Of a stretch of DNA of 64,000 nucleotides, positions 16,100 through 25,856 are shown piece after piece. The first letter of the stretch is position 1; each line of letters opens with the position of its first letter. Location of the stretch: assembly GCF_014207985.1 (NCBI RefSeq), contig NZ_JACHMI010000001.1, positions 7,981,001-8,045,000 on the forward strand, in the 5' to 3' direction. The stretch is from Nonomuraea rubra. GTDB taxonomy: Bacteria > Actinomycetota > Actinomycetes > Streptosporangiales > Streptosporangiaceae. The position numbers and the translations under genes are program-made. The notes under the pieces were generated by a model. That model did no database searches. It was not told the DNA's origin and saw nothing but the letters and a program-made list of their open reading frames with translations.

Positions 16100-16879
16100 T
16101 CAGATGAGGTCGATGAGGTCGGCGACCGAGTCGACGACCAGGGAGGGGCGGTAGGGGAAGCGGTCGATCTCGTGGCGCTGGGTGACGCCCGTGAGGACGA
16201 GGATCGTGAACAGCCCCGCCTCCATGCCCGACACGATGTCGGTGTCCATCCGGTCACCGATCATGGCCGTGGTCTCGCTGTGGGCCTCGATCTCGTTGAG
16301 GGCGCTGCGCATCATGCGCGGGTTGGGCTTGCCGACGAAGTACGGCTCGACGCCCGTCGCCTTGGTGATCATGGCGGCGACGGCGCCGCAGGCGGGCAGG
16401 GAGCCCTCGGTGGAGGGGCCGATCGGGTCGGGGTTGGTGGCGATGAAGCGGGCGCCGCCCTCGATGAGCCGGATCGCGCGGGTGATCTGCGTGAAGCTGT
16501 AGGTGCGGGTCTCGCCGAGCACCACGTAGTCGGGGTCGAGGTCGGTCAGCACGTAGCCGACCTCGTGCAGCGCCGTGGTCAGGCCGGCCTCGCCGATCAC
16601 GTACGCCGAGCCGCCGGAGCGCTGGTCGTCCAGGAACTGGGCGGTGGCCAGGGCGGAGGTCCAGATGGACTCGGGGGGCACGGTCAGGCCCGCGCCCGCC
16701 AGGCGAACGGACAGGTCGCGCTGGGTGTAGATCGAGTTGTTGGTCAGCACCCGGAACTTCTTGCCGGACTCGCTGAGCCGCTTGATGAATTCGTCCGCAC
16801 CTGGGACCGGTCGTCCCTCGTGGACGAGGACGCCGTCCATGTCGGACAACCAGGAATCGATCCGCTTACGCTGAGTCAC
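16100..16879 (-). CDS. HAD-IIA family phosphatase (NagD-like)
   Basis: A 259-residue HAD phosphatase with a C2A cap. Motif I is [11 protein letters not shown], motif II TNNS, the motif III Lys is in [11 protein letters not shown], and motif IV is [18 protein letters not shown]. Length and order match NagD (UMP/GMP phosphatase) and related 4-nitrophenylphosphatases. The GTG start at 16877-16879 was chosen because further upstream frames overlap the divergent amidohydrolase. The 220-base gap downstream to 15857 is GC-rich with no gene visible. Confidence 0.9.
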   Translation of the reverse strand: MTQRKRIDSWLSDMDGVLVHEGRPVPGADEFIKRLSESGKKFRVLTNNSIYTQRDLSVRLAGAGLTVPPESIWTSALATAQFLDDQRSGGSAYVIGEAGLTTALHEVGYVLTDLDPDYVVLGETRTYSFTQITRAIRLIEGGARFIATNPDPIGPSTEGSLPACGAVAAMITKATGVEPYFVGKPNPRMMRSALNEIEAHSETTAMIGDRMDTDIVSGMEAGLFTILVLTGVTQRHEIDRFPYRPSLVVDSVADLIDLI

Positions 16880-16940
16880 GCGCCCATCGTACCGAGCGCG
16901 CCTTATCGACTTCCTGCCCGGCACATGAACAATGTTCCTC

Positions 16941-18131
16941 ATGTCGTTCACTGAATCCGCCCAGGACATGCGGGACGAGCTGGTCCGGCTCAGGCACTCG
17001 CTGCACACCACCCCCGAGCTCGGGCTCCACCTGCCGCGTACCCAGGAGAAGGTGCTCGCGGCGCTGGAGGGACTGCCGCTGGAGATCAAGACGGGCACGG
17101 CGCTGAGCTCCGTCACCGCCGTGCTGCGGGGCGGCAGGCCGGGCCCCGCGGTGCTGCTGCGGGGCGACATGGACGCCCTGCCCGTGACCGAGAAGAACGA
17201 TCTGGACTACGTCTCCCAGCTGCCCGGGCAGATGCACGCCTGCGGCCACGACCTGCACACCGCCATGCTGGCGGGGGCCGCCCACCTGCTGAGCGCGCGG
17301 CGCGAGGAGCTGGCCGGCGATGTGATCTTCATGTTCCAGCCGGGAGAGGAGGGGCACCACGGCGCCCGGTACATGATCGAGGAGGGCGTGCTGGACGCGG
17401 CCGGCGCGCGGCCGGTGGCGGCGTACGGCATGCACGTGGTGTCGGCGATGCTGCCTCCGGGGCTGTTCGCGTCCAGGCCGGGGCCGATCATGGCGGCGGC
17501 CGACACGTTCTGCGTGACGGTGAAGGGACGCGGCGGGCACGGTTCGAGCCCGCACCGGTCGCTGGACCCGATCCAGGCGGGCTGCGAGATGGTGACGGCG
17601 CTGCAGACGATGGTGACCAGGACGTTCGACGTGTTCGACCCGGTCGTGGTGACGGTGGGCAGTTTCCACGGCGGGTCGGCCGACAACGTGATCCCGGACG
17701 AGGCCAGATTCGACGCGACGGTGCGGACCTTCAGCAAGGAGAATCGGGTGCTGGTCAAGCGGCGGCTGGTGGAGGTCGTGCAGGGCATCGCGGCGGCGCA
17801 CGGGCTGGAGGTGGAGCCGTCGTTCAACAACGGCTACCCGGTGACGGTCAACGACGGGAGCGAGGCGGGGTTCGTCGGCAGGACGGCCGACGGGCTGTTC
17901 GGGCCGGGGCGGTACTTCGTCTCGCCGCAGCCGGTGATGGGGTCGGAGGACTTCTCGTACGTGCTGGAGAACGTGCCGGGCGCGTTCGTGTTCCTGGGGG
18001 CGTGCCCGTCCGACCGGGATCCGGCGACGGCGCCGTACAACCACTCCCCCGAGGCGATCTTCGACGATTCGGTGCTGCCCGACGGCGCCGCGCTCTACGC
18101 CGAGCTGGCGTTCCAGCGGCTGTCGGCCTGA
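16941..18131 (+). CDS. M20-family amidohydrolase
   Basis: A 396-residue metallopeptidase of the amidohydrolase branch (hippurate/IAA-conjugate hydrolase type). Metal ligands are in [20 protein letters not shown] and [12 protein letters not shown]; a late ligand His lies in [11 protein letters not shown]. The dimerisation insert is [10 protein letters not shown]. The ATG at 16941 is preferred over one 9 bases upstream, which lies within a GAACA-TGTTC dyad. Enzymes of this group cleave N-acyl amino acids or small amide conjugates in the cytosol. It is followed one base later by the alcohol dehydrogenase, so the pair is an operon. Confidence 0.9.
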   Translation: MSFTESAQDMRDELVRLRHSLHTTPELGLHLPRTQEKVLAALEGLPLEIKTGTALSSVTAVLRGGRPGPAVLLRGDMDALPVTEKNDLDYVSQLPGQMHACGHDLHTAMLAGAAHLLSARREELAGDVIFMFQPGEEGHHGARYMIEEGVLDAAGARPVAAYGMHVVSAMLPPGLFASRPGPIMAAADTFCVTVKGRGGHGSSPHRSLDPIQAGCEMVTALQTMVTRTFDVFDPVVVTVGSFHGGSADNVIPDEARFDATVRTFSKENRVLVKRRLVEVVQGIAAAHGLEVEPSFNNGYPVTVNDGSEAGFVGRTADGLFGPGRYFVSPQPVMGSEDFSYVLENVPGAFVFLGACPSDRDPATAPYNHSPEAIFDDSVLPDGAALYAELAFQRLSA

Positions 18132-18132
18132 C

Positions 18133-19110
18133 ATGCGCGCCTGGGTGGTCGAGCGGCCGGGCCCGATGGCGACGCGGCCTCTCCGGCTCGTCGAGCGGGA
18201 GAGGCCCGAGCCTGGGCCCGGTGAGGTGCTGGTGAAGGTGGAGGCGTGCGGGGTGTGCCGTACGGACCTGCACCTGGCGGAGGGCGATCTGGAGCCGCGC
18301 CGCCCGCGCACCTCGCCCGGCCACCAGGTGGTCGGCCGGGTGGAGGGCACGGGCGAGCGGGTGGGCGTGGCGTGGCTGCGTTCCACCTGCGGCACGTGCC
18401 GGTACTGCCTGCGGGGTATGGAGAACCTGTGCCCCAGGTCGGCCTACACCGGGTGGGACGCGGACGGCGGGTACGCCGAGTACGTCGTCGCGCCCGCGGA
18501 CTACGTCTATCCGCTGCCCGGCGACCGCCCGGCCGTGGAGCTGGCGCCGCTGCTGTGCGCGGGGATCATCGGTTACCGGGCGCTGGCGCGGTGCGAGCTG
18601 CCGGCGGGCGGGCGGCTGGGGATCTACGGGTTCGGCGCGTCCGCGCACCTGACGGCGCAGGCCGCGATCGCCCAGGGAGCGGCGGTGCACGTGGTCACCA
18701 GGTCGGCGTCGGCGCGGGCGCTGGCCCTGGAGCTGGGGGCCGCCAGCGCCCGCGACGAGACCGGCGACGGGCCGCCGGAGCCGCTGGACGCGGCCATCCT
18801 GTTCGCGCCGGTGGGCGAGCTGGTGCCGCCGGCGCTGGAGGCGCTCGACAGGGGCGGGACGCTCGCGGTGGCGGGCATCCATCTGACCGACGTCCCGGTG
18901 CTGAACTACGAGCGGCACCTGTTCCAGGAGCGCACGCTGCGCAGCGTGACCGCCAACACCAGGGCCGACGGGCGGGCCTACCTGGAGCTCGCGCTGGCGC
19001 ATCCGCCGCGGGTGACGACGGTGACGTACCCGTTCGAGGAGGCCGGCCGGGCGCTTGACGATCTGGCGGCCGGCCGGGTGAACGGGGCCGCCGTCCTGAT
19101 CATGGGCTGA
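18133..19110 (+). CDS. Zinc-dependent alcohol dehydrogenase (MDR family)
   Basis: A 325-residue medium-chain dehydrogenase. Catalytic zinc ligands lie in [15 protein letters not shown] and GHQVVG; the structural zinc loop is [17 protein letters not shown]. The nucleotide site is [10 protein letters not shown], where GxGxxG is altered to GFGASA. The sequence resembles the AdhA/YjgB-like branch that uses NAD(P)H with primary alcohols and aldehydes. It begins one base after the amidohydrolase stop, which suggests joint expression; a shared pathway is not obvious. Confidence 0.9.
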   Translation: MRAWVVERPGPMATRPLRLVERERPEPGPGEVLVKVEACGVCRTDLHLAEGDLEPRRPRTSPGHQVVGRVEGTGERVGVAWLRSTCGTCRYCLRGMENLCPRSAYTGWDADGGYAEYVVAPADYVYPLPGDRPAVELAPLLCAGIIGYRALARCELPAGGRLGIYGFGASAHLTAQAAIAQGAAVHVVTRSASARALALELGAASARDETGDGPPEPLDAAILFAPVGELVPPALEALDRGGTLAVAGIHLTDVPVLNYERHLFQERTLRSVTANTRADGRAYLELALAHPPRVTTVTYPFEEAGRALDDLAAGRVNGAAVLIMG

Positions 19111-19118
19111 ACTGGCAC

Positions 19119-19148
19119 TTGATGGAGATAAGCACCAGTCCATACACT
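19119..19148 (+). promoter_or_regulatory. Candidate promoter of the peptide/muropeptide importer operon
   Basis: TTGATG (19119-19124) and TACACT (19143-19148) are separated by 18 bases, close to the sigma-70-type consensus. The transcription start would fall at about 19155, inside the 15-base motif at 19151-19165. The region is visibly AT-richer than its surroundings. Confidence 0.55.
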
Positions 19149-19150
19149 CA

Positions 19151-19165
19151 TGAAGGAAAGTTACA
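19151..19165 (+). promoter_or_regulatory. Candidate operator shared with the namZ/murQ gap
   Basis: TGAAGGAAAGTTACA matches TGAAAGATATTTACA at 26983-26997 at 12 of 15 positions; both have the imperfect dyad TG.AA/TT.CA. It lies at the predicted start of transcription of the importer operon, a typical repressor position. RpiR/MurR-type control is inferred from the genes served. Confidence 0.5.
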
Positions 19166-19255
19166 TTAGCCTCACAACCTGTGGAGATTATTGACGTCGA
19201 TCGGGCCCGATCGTAATGTCCGGTCAATCCCTAGAGACATCCCCCGGAGCGGCAA

Positions 19256-21079
19256 ATGAAGCGACTGGCAGCGGTAGTGACGTTGCTGGGCCTTGCCACC
19301 GCGACTGCGGCGTGCAGCGGTGGTTCGACCAACACATCCGGCTCGGGCGGCGGTGGCGGCGGCGGGCTCTTCACCACGATCGACGTGACCAGGCCGGGCC
19401 TCGACGCGTCGGGCCCCGCCAACCCCTGGGCCCCGAAGGGTAACTCCTTCCAGGGCTACAACGCGATGAAGCTGGGCTGGGTCAAGAACCACCTCACCGA
19501 CCCGAACCAGTTCTACCCCGGTATCGCGGCCAGCTGGGAGATCGCGCCCGACAACTCCTCGATCACCATCCACCTGCAGCCCAACGGCAAGTGGTCCGAC
19601 GGCAAGCCGGTCACCGCCGAGGACGTGCGCACCTCCATCGGCCTGGCCTACACCACCGGCAGCACCGCATTCGCGATCACGCCGGGCGCGGCGGGCGCCG
19701 CGGCCGAGGTCCAGATCGTGGACGACAAGACGGTCAAGGTCACCCAGGACATGACCAACCCGAGCATGAAGTTCGCCCGGGGCGTCATGGACAGCTGGGT
19801 CGTCCCGGCGCACGTCTGGGGCACCCTGCTGCCGGCCGGCTTCTGGGACACGATCAAGACCTCCCGGGGTGAGGGCGCCGACGCCGAGAAGGCCCGCGAG
19901 GAGATCCTCGCCCTCGGCCAGAAGGTGCTGGCCTTCGCGCCGCCCAAGGACGTCTCCGCCGGCCCGTTCGTGCTGGAGCGCGTCAACCCCGGCGAGGCGC
20001 TGCTGCTGAAGAACAAGAACTTCTACAACGCCGCGAACGTCGCGCCCGACCAGGTCAAGTTCCTCAACTACAGCGGCAACGAGCAGATCTGGAACTACCT
20101 GAGCGCCGGCAAGCTCGACCACTCCGGCTTCGTGGCCGCCCCGGCGGACGTGATGAACCGGATCAAGCAGGCGCCCGGCTCCAACACCATCAAGGGCTTC
20201 TCGCCGGTGGCCGTCGGCATGGCGTTCAACCAGTCGAAGAAGCCGTACGACAACGTGCACGTGCGCCGCGGCCTGGCCTACCTCATCGACCGCGACCAGG
20301 TCACCAAGGTCGCCTCGCCCGAGGGCGGCACGCCGGCCATCACGACCTCCGGCATCCACCAGAAGCCCGCGCAGGAGTGGATCGGCTCCGAGCTGTCGGC
20401 CCTGGAGCCGTACAAGCACGACGTGGCCAAGGCCGAGGCGGAGTTCAAGGAGGCCGGCCTGCAGAAGAAGGACGGCAAGTGGGCGCTGGCCGACGGCTCG
20501 CCGTGGAAGGTCACGATGACCGCGCCGAACGGCTTCTCCGACTGGATCTCCGCGCAGGAGAACATCAAGAGCCAGCTCGTCGAGAACGGCGTGGACGCCG
20601 AGGTCGTCACCGTCGCCGACTACCCCGTCTACCTGGAGGAGATCGCGGCCGGCAAGTACGACGTCGGCTTCTGGCTGATGGCGCTCGGCCCCGCGCCGTA
20701 CGACATCTACCAGCGCCTCTACGGCGTCTCCAACGGCTGGTCCAACGTCGCGGGCAAGGTCACGCACAACGCCCCCGGCAAGGCCGGCAACTGGATGGGC
20801 GGCGCCGAGGAGATCGACGTCGAGGGCGTCGGCAAGGTCAACCCCGGTGAGCTGACCGCCAAGCTGAACTCCGCCTCCGCCGAGGAGGCCAAGCCGATCA
20901 TGGCGCAGCTCGCCAGGACCGCCAACCAGGATCTGCCGGCCATCCAGCTCTGGGACTACGTGAACACGCAGTTCACCAACACCGCCCGCTTCACCGGCTG
21001 GCCGGAGCAGGACAGTGACCTGCTGCGCCTGACCGCCGGTGTCTGGATCCAGCTCGGCATGATCAAGGCCAAGCAGTAG
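19256..21079 (+). CDS. ABC transporter substrate-binding lipoprotein (SBP_bac_5)
   Basis: A 607-residue lipoprotein. The signal KRLAAVVTLLGLATATAAC gives lipid-modified Cys20, followed by a Gly/Ser spacer. The family 5 (DppA/OppA) fold is recognised by the KWSDGKPVTAEDV segment, the inner YDNVHVRRGLAYLIDRDQV segment and late YPVYLEEIAAGKYDVGFW. Related proteins bind di-, oligo- or muropeptides outside the membrane and deliver them to the permeases. It is the first of six co-directional genes; the downstream namZ-murQ genes suggest cell-wall peptides as ligand. Confidence 0.93.
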   Translation: MKRLAAVVTLLGLATATAACSGGSTNTSGSGGGGGGGLFTTIDVTRPGLDASGPANPWAPKGNSFQGYNAMKLGWVKNHLTDPNQFYPGIAASWEIAPDNSSITIHLQPNGKWSDGKPVTAEDVRTSIGLAYTTGSTAFAITPGAAGAAAEVQIVDDKTVKVTQDMTNPSMKFARGVMDSWVVPAHVWGTLLPAGFWDTIKTSRGEGADAEKAREEILALGQKVLAFAPPKDVSAGPFVLERVNPGEALLLKNKNFYNAANVAPDQVKFLNYSGNEQIWNYLSAGKLDHSGFVAAPADVMNRIKQAPGSNTIKGFSPVAVGMAFNQSKKPYDNVHVRRGLAYLIDRDQVTKVASPEGGTPAITTSGIHQKPAQEWIGSELSALEPYKHDVAKAEAEFKEAGLQKKDGKWALADGSPWKVTMTAPNGFSDWISAQENIKSQLVENGVDAEVVTVADYPVYLEEIAAGKYDVGFWLMALGPAPYDIYQRLYGVSNGWSNVAGKVTHNAPGKAGNWMGGAEEIDVEGVGKVNPGELTAKLNSASAEEAKPIMAQLARTANQDLPAIQLWDYVNTQFTNTARFTGWPEQDSDLLRLTAGVWIQLGMIKAKQ

Positions 21080-21090
21080 AGAAAGAACGT

Positions 21091-22101
21091 ATGACGATCA
21101 TCGCACGGCGACTCGCGGGCCACCTGGCCCGCGGGATCGTCATGATCCTCGTCGTCGCCACGATCACTTTCTTCATCGTCAGGAGCATCCCGGGCGACCC
21201 TGTGGCGGCGAACGTGCAGAAGCTCATCGAGCAGGGCATGGCGCCGGAGGCGGCCGAACAGGCCACCCGCGTGCTGTACGGCTTCCAGCCCAAGGGCTCG
21301 CTCTGGGAGCAGTACACCGACTACATGACGGGCCTGCTCACCTTCGACCTGGGCCAGTCGGTCACCCACGCGGGCGCGCCAGTCACCGACGTGCTGGCCG
21401 AGGCGGCCAAGTGGACCGTTCTACCGGTGCTGGCGGGGACGCTGCTGAGCTTCCTGGTCGGCATCATCCTCGGCGTCTACGCGGCGATCAAGCGCTCGGG
21501 CAAGCTGGGCGACGCGCTGGCGATCTCCGGGTCGCTGCTGCACGGCGTGCCGCAGTACGTGCTGGGCCTGCTGCTCAGCGCGGTCTTCGCCACGCTGATC
21601 CCGATCCTGCCCGCGGACGGCCCGGTGGACATCCTGTACGAGCCCGGGTTCAACGCCGGTTACATCGCCTCGCTGTTCGACCACGCGGTGCTGCCGGTGG
21701 CGACGTACGCGCTGGCCGCGTACGGCGGGTGGATCCTGGCGATGAAGTCGAGCGTCGTCACGGTGCTCGGCGACGACTTCATCCTGGCCGCGGAGCTGCG
21801 CGGGATGAAGCGCTCGATCATCTTCAGGTACATCGCGCGCAACGCGATCCTGCCGCTGTTCACGATCCTGGCGCTCTCGCTCGGCCTGCTGCTGGGCGGC
21901 GCGGTGTTCATCGAGCGCATCTTCAACTATCCCGGGCTCGGGCTGCTGCTCATCGAGAGCATCACGATGCGCGACTACGCGCTGATGGGCGGCGCGTTCC
22001 TGCTGATCACGGTGGCCATCATCGTGGCGAACATCCTCGCGGACCTGTTCTACAGCGTCATCGACCCGCGGGTCCGCAGCGGGGAGGAGGTGTCGGCATG
22101 A
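21091..22101 (+). CDS. DppB-type ABC permease
   Basis: A 336-residue permease with an N-terminal helix (HLARGIVMILVVATITFFIV), the conserved RSIPGDPV motif, and five further helices. The cytoplasmic EAA loop is AAELRGMKRSIIFRYIARNAILPL. It forms the first transmembrane half of the importer. It starts 11 bases after the lipoprotein stop, and its own stop overlaps the next permease start (ATGA). Confidence 0.93.
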   Translation: MTIIARRLAGHLARGIVMILVVATITFFIVRSIPGDPVAANVQKLIEQGMAPEAAEQATRVLYGFQPKGSLWEQYTDYMTGLLTFDLGQSVTHAGAPVTDVLAEAAKWTVLPVLAGTLLSFLVGIILGVYAAIKRSGKLGDALAISGSLLHGVPQYVLGLLLSAVFATLIPILPADGPVDILYEPGFNAGYIASLFDHAVLPVATYALAAYGGWILAMKSSVVTVLGDDFILAAELRGMKRSIIFRYIARNAILPLFTILALSLGLLLGGAVFIERIFNYPGLGLLLIESITMRDYALMGGAFLLITVAIIVANILADLFYSVIDPRVRSGEEVSA

Positions 22102-22997
22102 GTGTGCTCCTGGAGAGCTCCTCGACGAGCGCCGCGATGCGCCGCAACTTCTGGGCGGGCGTGTGGCGGGTGATGAAGCGCAAGCCCAGCCGCATGGTGG
22201 GCGTGGTGCTCATGGCGGGCTTCGTGTTCATGGGCGCCTTCGGGCCGATGTTCTACCCGGACCCGCTGCCCCGCGACCCGAACCTGATCACCAGGCCGCC
22301 GAGCTGGCAGCACTGGCTGGGCACCGACGACCAGGGCCGCGACGTGATCGCGCTGGTGGTCACCGGCTCCCGGTACGTGCTGCTGGCCGCGCTCGTGACC
22401 GCCGTCATCACGGTGGTGGTGGGCGCCGGCATCGGGCTGTTCGCCGGCTTCAAGCGGGGCCGCTGGGACAGCGTCCTCATGCGGCTGACGGACATGAAGC
22501 TGACCATTCCCGGCCTGCCGCTGCTGCTGGTGCTGTCCACCGTGTGGAAGTTCGGCAGCGCCGTGCAGATGGGCCTGGTGCTGGGGCTGCTGAGCTGGGG
22601 CGGCGTGGCCAGGGCCGTGCGGTCGCAGACGCTGTCCCTGCGGGAGCGGGGATTCATCGAGGCGGCGCGCGGACTGGGGCTGTCCACCACGCACATCGTG
22701 GGCAAGGAGCTGCTGCCGAGCATGGCGCCGTACATCGCGATGAACATGCTCATCGCGATCACCGGCGGCGTGTACGCGCAGGTGGGGCTCTTCTTCCTGG
22801 GCGTGCTGCCGTACGAGTCGAACAACTGGGGCCAGATGCTCAACACGGCCGTGTTCCGCTCAGGGGCCCTGACCGTCCCGAGCGCGCTGGGGTACCTGCT
22901 GGGGCCGCTGCTGGCGATCCTGCTGCTGACCCTGGCCATCGTGCTCGTGGTGGACGCCATGGACGAGATCTTCAACCCCCGGCTGCGCGAGGAGTAA
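22098..22997 (+). CDS. DppC-type ABC permease
   Basis: A 299-residue permease. It has the DppC-type N terminus (cytoplasmic MKRKPSRMVGVVLMAGFVFMG helix), the motif HWLGTDDQGRDVIALVV, and the EAA loop AARGLGLSTTHIVGKELLPSM. It pairs with the DppB-type subunit. The ATG overlaps the preceding TGA by 4 bases. Length is usual for the family. Confidence 0.93.
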   Translation: MSVLLESSSTSAAMRRNFWAGVWRVMKRKPSRMVGVVLMAGFVFMGAFGPMFYPDPLPRDPNLITRPPSWQHWLGTDDQGRDVIALVVTGSRYVLLAALVTAVITVVVGAGIGLFAGFKRGRWDSVLMRLTDMKLTIPGLPLLLVLSTVWKFGSAVQMGLVLGLLSWGGVARAVRSQTLSLRERGFIEAARGLGLSTTHIVGKELLPSMAPYIAMNMLIAITGGVYAQVGLFFLGVLPYESNNWGQMLNTAVFRSGALTVPSALGYLLGPLLAILLLTLAIVLVVDAMDEIFNPRLREE

Positions 22998-23000
22998 CAG

Positions 23001-23993
23001 GTGGTTCAGCAAGCGCCGGGAGTGCGCATCGGCGGCCTGACGGTCGTCTACAAGACCCCCGCGGGCGAGCTGCCCGCCGTCCGCGACATCAGCCTGACGC
23101 TGGAGCCCGGGTCGATCACCGGCATCGTCGGCGAGTCCGGCTCCGGCAAGTCCACGCTGGCGCTGTCGCTGCTCAACGCCGTCCAGCCGCCCGGCAGGAT
23201 CGCGGCGGGCAGCGTCGAGATCGACGGGCTCGGCGACGTCGTGGGCCTGAGCGGCGAGCAGCTCCGCAAGGCCCGCGGCAAGCACATCGGGTACGTCTTC
23301 CAGGCCGCCCAGAACTCCCTCAACCCGCTCAAGACGGTCGGCAAGCAGCTGCTCGACCTGGGCCGCTCGCACGGCGTGGACGACCTGCGCGGCCTGGTGC
23401 GCGAGGCCAAGGAGCTGCTGGGCAGGATGGGCCTGGACGGCGCCCGGGTGCTGGACTCGCACCAGCACGAGCTGTCCGGCGGCATGCGCCAGCGCGTCGG
23501 CATCATGCTGGCCCTGGTGCTCAACGCCCACCTGGTCGTGCTGGACGAGCCGACGACGGCGCTCGACATGATCACCCAGGCGAACATCCTGAAGATCGTC
23601 CGAGAGGTGCACGCGGAGCGCGGCCTGACGACGCTGGTCATCACGCACGACATCGGCGTGGTGGCCGAGGTGGCCGACCGGCTGGCCGTCATGTACGGCG
23701 GCCGCCTGGTCGAGCAGGGCCCCACCAGGGAGGTGCTCGGCGCGCCCAGGCACCCCTACACCCGGGGTCTGATCAGGGCCATCCCCCGGCTCGTCGGCGA
23801 CATCGACGAGGCGCAGGCGCTGCCGGGCCGGCCGCCGACGCTGGCCACCGTGCCGAAGCAGGGCTGCGTGTTCAGGGAGCGCTGCCCGCTGCGCATGGAC
23901 GTGTGCGACACCGTGGATCCCGAGGCGGTGGCTGACGGGCCGAGGACCGTGGCCTGCCACGCCGTGACCGTCACCGTGAAGGAGCATGCATGA
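23001..23993 (+). CDS. DppD-type ABC ATPase
   Basis: A 330-residue ATPase with Walker A GESGSGKST, Q-loop in YVFQAAQNSLNPLKTVG, signature LSGGMRQR, Walker B LVVLDEPTTALD, and switch His in ITHDIGV. The C-terminal oligopeptide-transporter domain holds a Cys cluster, CVFRERCPLRMDVC, which in this subfamily can carry an iron-sulphur centre. The start is a GTG four bases after the permease stop. Confidence 0.94.
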   Translation: MVQQAPGVRIGGLTVVYKTPAGELPAVRDISLTLEPGSITGIVGESGSGKSTLALSLLNAVQPPGRIAAGSVEIDGLGDVVGLSGEQLRKARGKHIGYVFQAAQNSLNPLKTVGKQLLDLGRSHGVDDLRGLVREAKELLGRMGLDGARVLDSHQHELSGGMRQRVGIMLALVLNAHLVVLDEPTTALDMITQANILKIVREVHAERGLTTLVITHDIGVVAEVADRLAVMYGGRLVEQGPTREVLGAPRHPYTRGLIRAIPRLVGDIDEAQALPGRPPTLATVPKQGCVFRERCPLRMDVCDTVDPEAVADGPRTVACHAVTVTVKEHA

Positions 23994-25000
23994 TCACCGG
24001 TACCGGGGTCGTCAAGACCTTCAAGCAGCGCGGCAAGCTGCTCGGGGCCCGCGAGGTGCGGGCGCTGCGGGGCGTGGACTTCGCGATCCCCAAGGGCGGC
24101 GCGGCCTCGTTCATCGGCGAGTCCGGCTGCGGGAAGACGACGCTGGGGCGGATCATCGCGGGGCTGGAGTCGTACGACGAGGGGGAGATCGCCATCGGCG
24201 GCGTCCCCATGTCGGGGCTCAAGCCCAAGCAGCGCCAGCCGCACTTCCGCAAGATCCAGATGATCCACCAGGACCCGTACTCGGCCCTGAACCCGACCAG
24301 GACCATCCACCAGACGCTGCACGCGCCGCTGAGCCTGCGGGCCAGGCAGACCGGGCGGTCCGGGTCGTGGATGGACGAGCGGGCGGCCGAGGTGCTGTCG
24401 CTGGTGGGCCTGGACCCGGGCACGGTGCTCTCGCGCTACCCGCACCAGCTCTCCGGTGGCATGCGGCAGCGCGTGGTCATCGCCCGCGCGCTGACCGTGG
24501 ACCCGGAGATGCTGGTCGCCGACGAGGCCGTGTCGATGATCGACGTCTCGCTCCGGCTGGGCATCCTGGCGCTGCTGAAGGACCTGCGCGAGCGGCTGGG
24601 GGTGAGCGTGCTGTTCATCACGCACGACGTGGCCACGGCCCGCTACATCGGCGCCGACGGCGAGCTGTACGTCATCTACCGCGGCCAGGTCGTCGAGCGC
24701 GGCCCGGTGGACACGATCATCGCCGACCCCGTGCACCCGTACACGCAGTCGCTGCTGTCGGCCATCCCGGTGCTGCACGGGCTGGAGCAGCCGGGCGAGC
24801 AGCCCGTGGTGCCGCTGGAGTCGCTGGACGAGAGCCAGGCGGACGAGGGCTGCCTGTTCGCCCGCCGCTGCCCGTTCCGGGGTGAGCGGTGCGCGAGCGA
24901 GCGGCCGCTGCTGCAGGTCACCGAGGGTACGCCGCAGGAGCACGCGTGCTTCTACCCCGAGCGGCGCAGCGTGATCGCCCGCCCGATGAGCGAGGTGTGA
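23990..25000 (+). CDS. DppF-type ABC ATPase
   Basis: A 336-residue partner ATPase. Walker A is GESGCGKTT, Q-loop in MIHQDPYSALNPTRTIHQTL, signature LSGGMRQR and Walker B MLVADEAVSMID, where the usual DEPVSALD is altered to DEAVSMID. The C-terminal oligopeptide domain carries CLFARRCPFRGERC. It overlaps DppD by 4 bases and the GNAT gene by one base (TGATG). With the two permeases it forms a complete importer. Confidence 0.94.
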   Translation: MITGTGVVKTFKQRGKLLGAREVRALRGVDFAIPKGGAASFIGESGCGKTTLGRIIAGLESYDEGEIAIGGVPMSGLKPKQRQPHFRKIQMIHQDPYSALNPTRTIHQTLHAPLSLRARQTGRSGSWMDERAAEVLSLVGLDPGTVLSRYPHQLSGGMRQRVVIARALTVDPEMLVADEAVSMIDVSLRLGILALLKDLRERLGVSVLFITHDVATARYIGADGELYVIYRGQVVERGPVDTIIADPVHPYTQSLLSAIPVLHGLEQPGEQPVVPLESLDESQADEGCLFARRCPFRGERCASERPLLQVTEGTPQEHACFYPERRSVIARPMSEV

Positions 25001-25851
25001 TGTCCTCTGTCAAGGCGGCGGAGCTCGCGGAGGCGGCCGAGGTCGCCGAGGCCGCGCTGACACTCGACGCCGGCGAGGGGGCCGCCCTGGTCGGGCACCT
25101 GTCGCGGCCCCCGGCCGGGCGGCGGTGGACGGCGCTGGCCGTGGACGGCGGCGTGGTGATGGCCTCGATGTCGGACAAGGACCCGGGCGTCGGGCACCTC
25201 GACCTGCTCGCCGTACGCCCGGAGGCCAGGGGCGAGGGGCGCGGCAGGACGCTGGTGCGCGCGGCCGAGGAGTGGCTGCGGGAGCAGGGGGCGCGCCAGG
25301 CCCGCTTCGCCGGGAACCCGCCGTGTTACGCCTGGCCCGGCATCGACGTGCGGTACACCGCCGCCGCCTGCCTGGCCGAGAGCCTCGGCTACGAGCGCTA
25401 CCACGTGGCCTGGAACATGACGGCCGACCTGTCGGCGGACCTGTCCGTCGAGGACGACCTGGCGCGGCTGGAGAAGGCCGGCGTCACCGTCCGCGCCGCC
25501 GGTGCCGATCGCGATCGGGTGGCCGCGTTCGTCCAGGAGCACTGGAACGAGCGGTGGGCCTGGGAGGCGGCCACCGGAGCCGGGCTGCACTACGCCGAGC
25601 GCGACGGCGAGATCCTGGGCTTCGCCGCCTGGGGCGCGCGGCCCGCCTGGTTCGGCCCGATGGGCACCGCCCCGGACGCGCGCGGCCTCGGCCTGGGCCG
25701 GGTGCTGCTCCGCAGGTGCCTGGCGGAGCAGCGGGCCGCGGGACAGGACAGCGCCCAGATCGGGTGGGTGGGGCCGTTGCGGTTCTACTCGCGCGCGGTG
25801 GGCGCGCGAGCGGAACGCGTCTTCTGGCTCTACCGGCGCGACCTGGCGTGA
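25000..25851 (+). CDS. Tandem GNAT N-acetyltransferase
   Basis: A 283-residue protein with two GNAT halves. The N-terminal half carries LDLLAVRPEARGEGRGRTLVRAAE, a good acetyl-CoA loop (R/Q-x-x-G-x-G/A), and the C-terminal half carries MGTAPDARGLGLGRVLLRRCLAE. The ATG at 25000 overlaps the ATPase stop (TGATG), so it is the last gene of the importer operon. It may acetylate an imported amino sugar or peptide, but no substrate residues can be recognised. It converges with namZ five bases away. Confidence 0.85.
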   Translation: MSSVKAAELAEAAEVAEAALTLDAGEGAALVGHLSRPPAGRRWTALAVDGGVVMASMSDKDPGVGHLDLLAVRPEARGEGRGRTLVRAAEEWLREQGARQARFAGNPPCYAWPGIDVRYTAAACLAESLGYERYHVAWNMTADLSADLSVEDDLARLEKAGVTVRAAGADRDRVAAFVQEHWNERWAWEAATGAGLHYAERDGEILGFAAWGARPAWFGPMGTAPDARGLGLGRVLLRRCLAEQRAAGQDSAQIGWVGPLRFYSRAVGARAERVFWLYRRDLA

Positions 25852-25856
25852 TGGCC

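Noticed and set aside
16927..16937. GAACAATGTTC dyad before the M20 amidohydrolase, similar to a LexA/SOS box
   Set aside because: The actinobacterial SOS box needs GAAC-N4-GTTC; here the spacer is three bases, and the gene is not a DNA-damage function.
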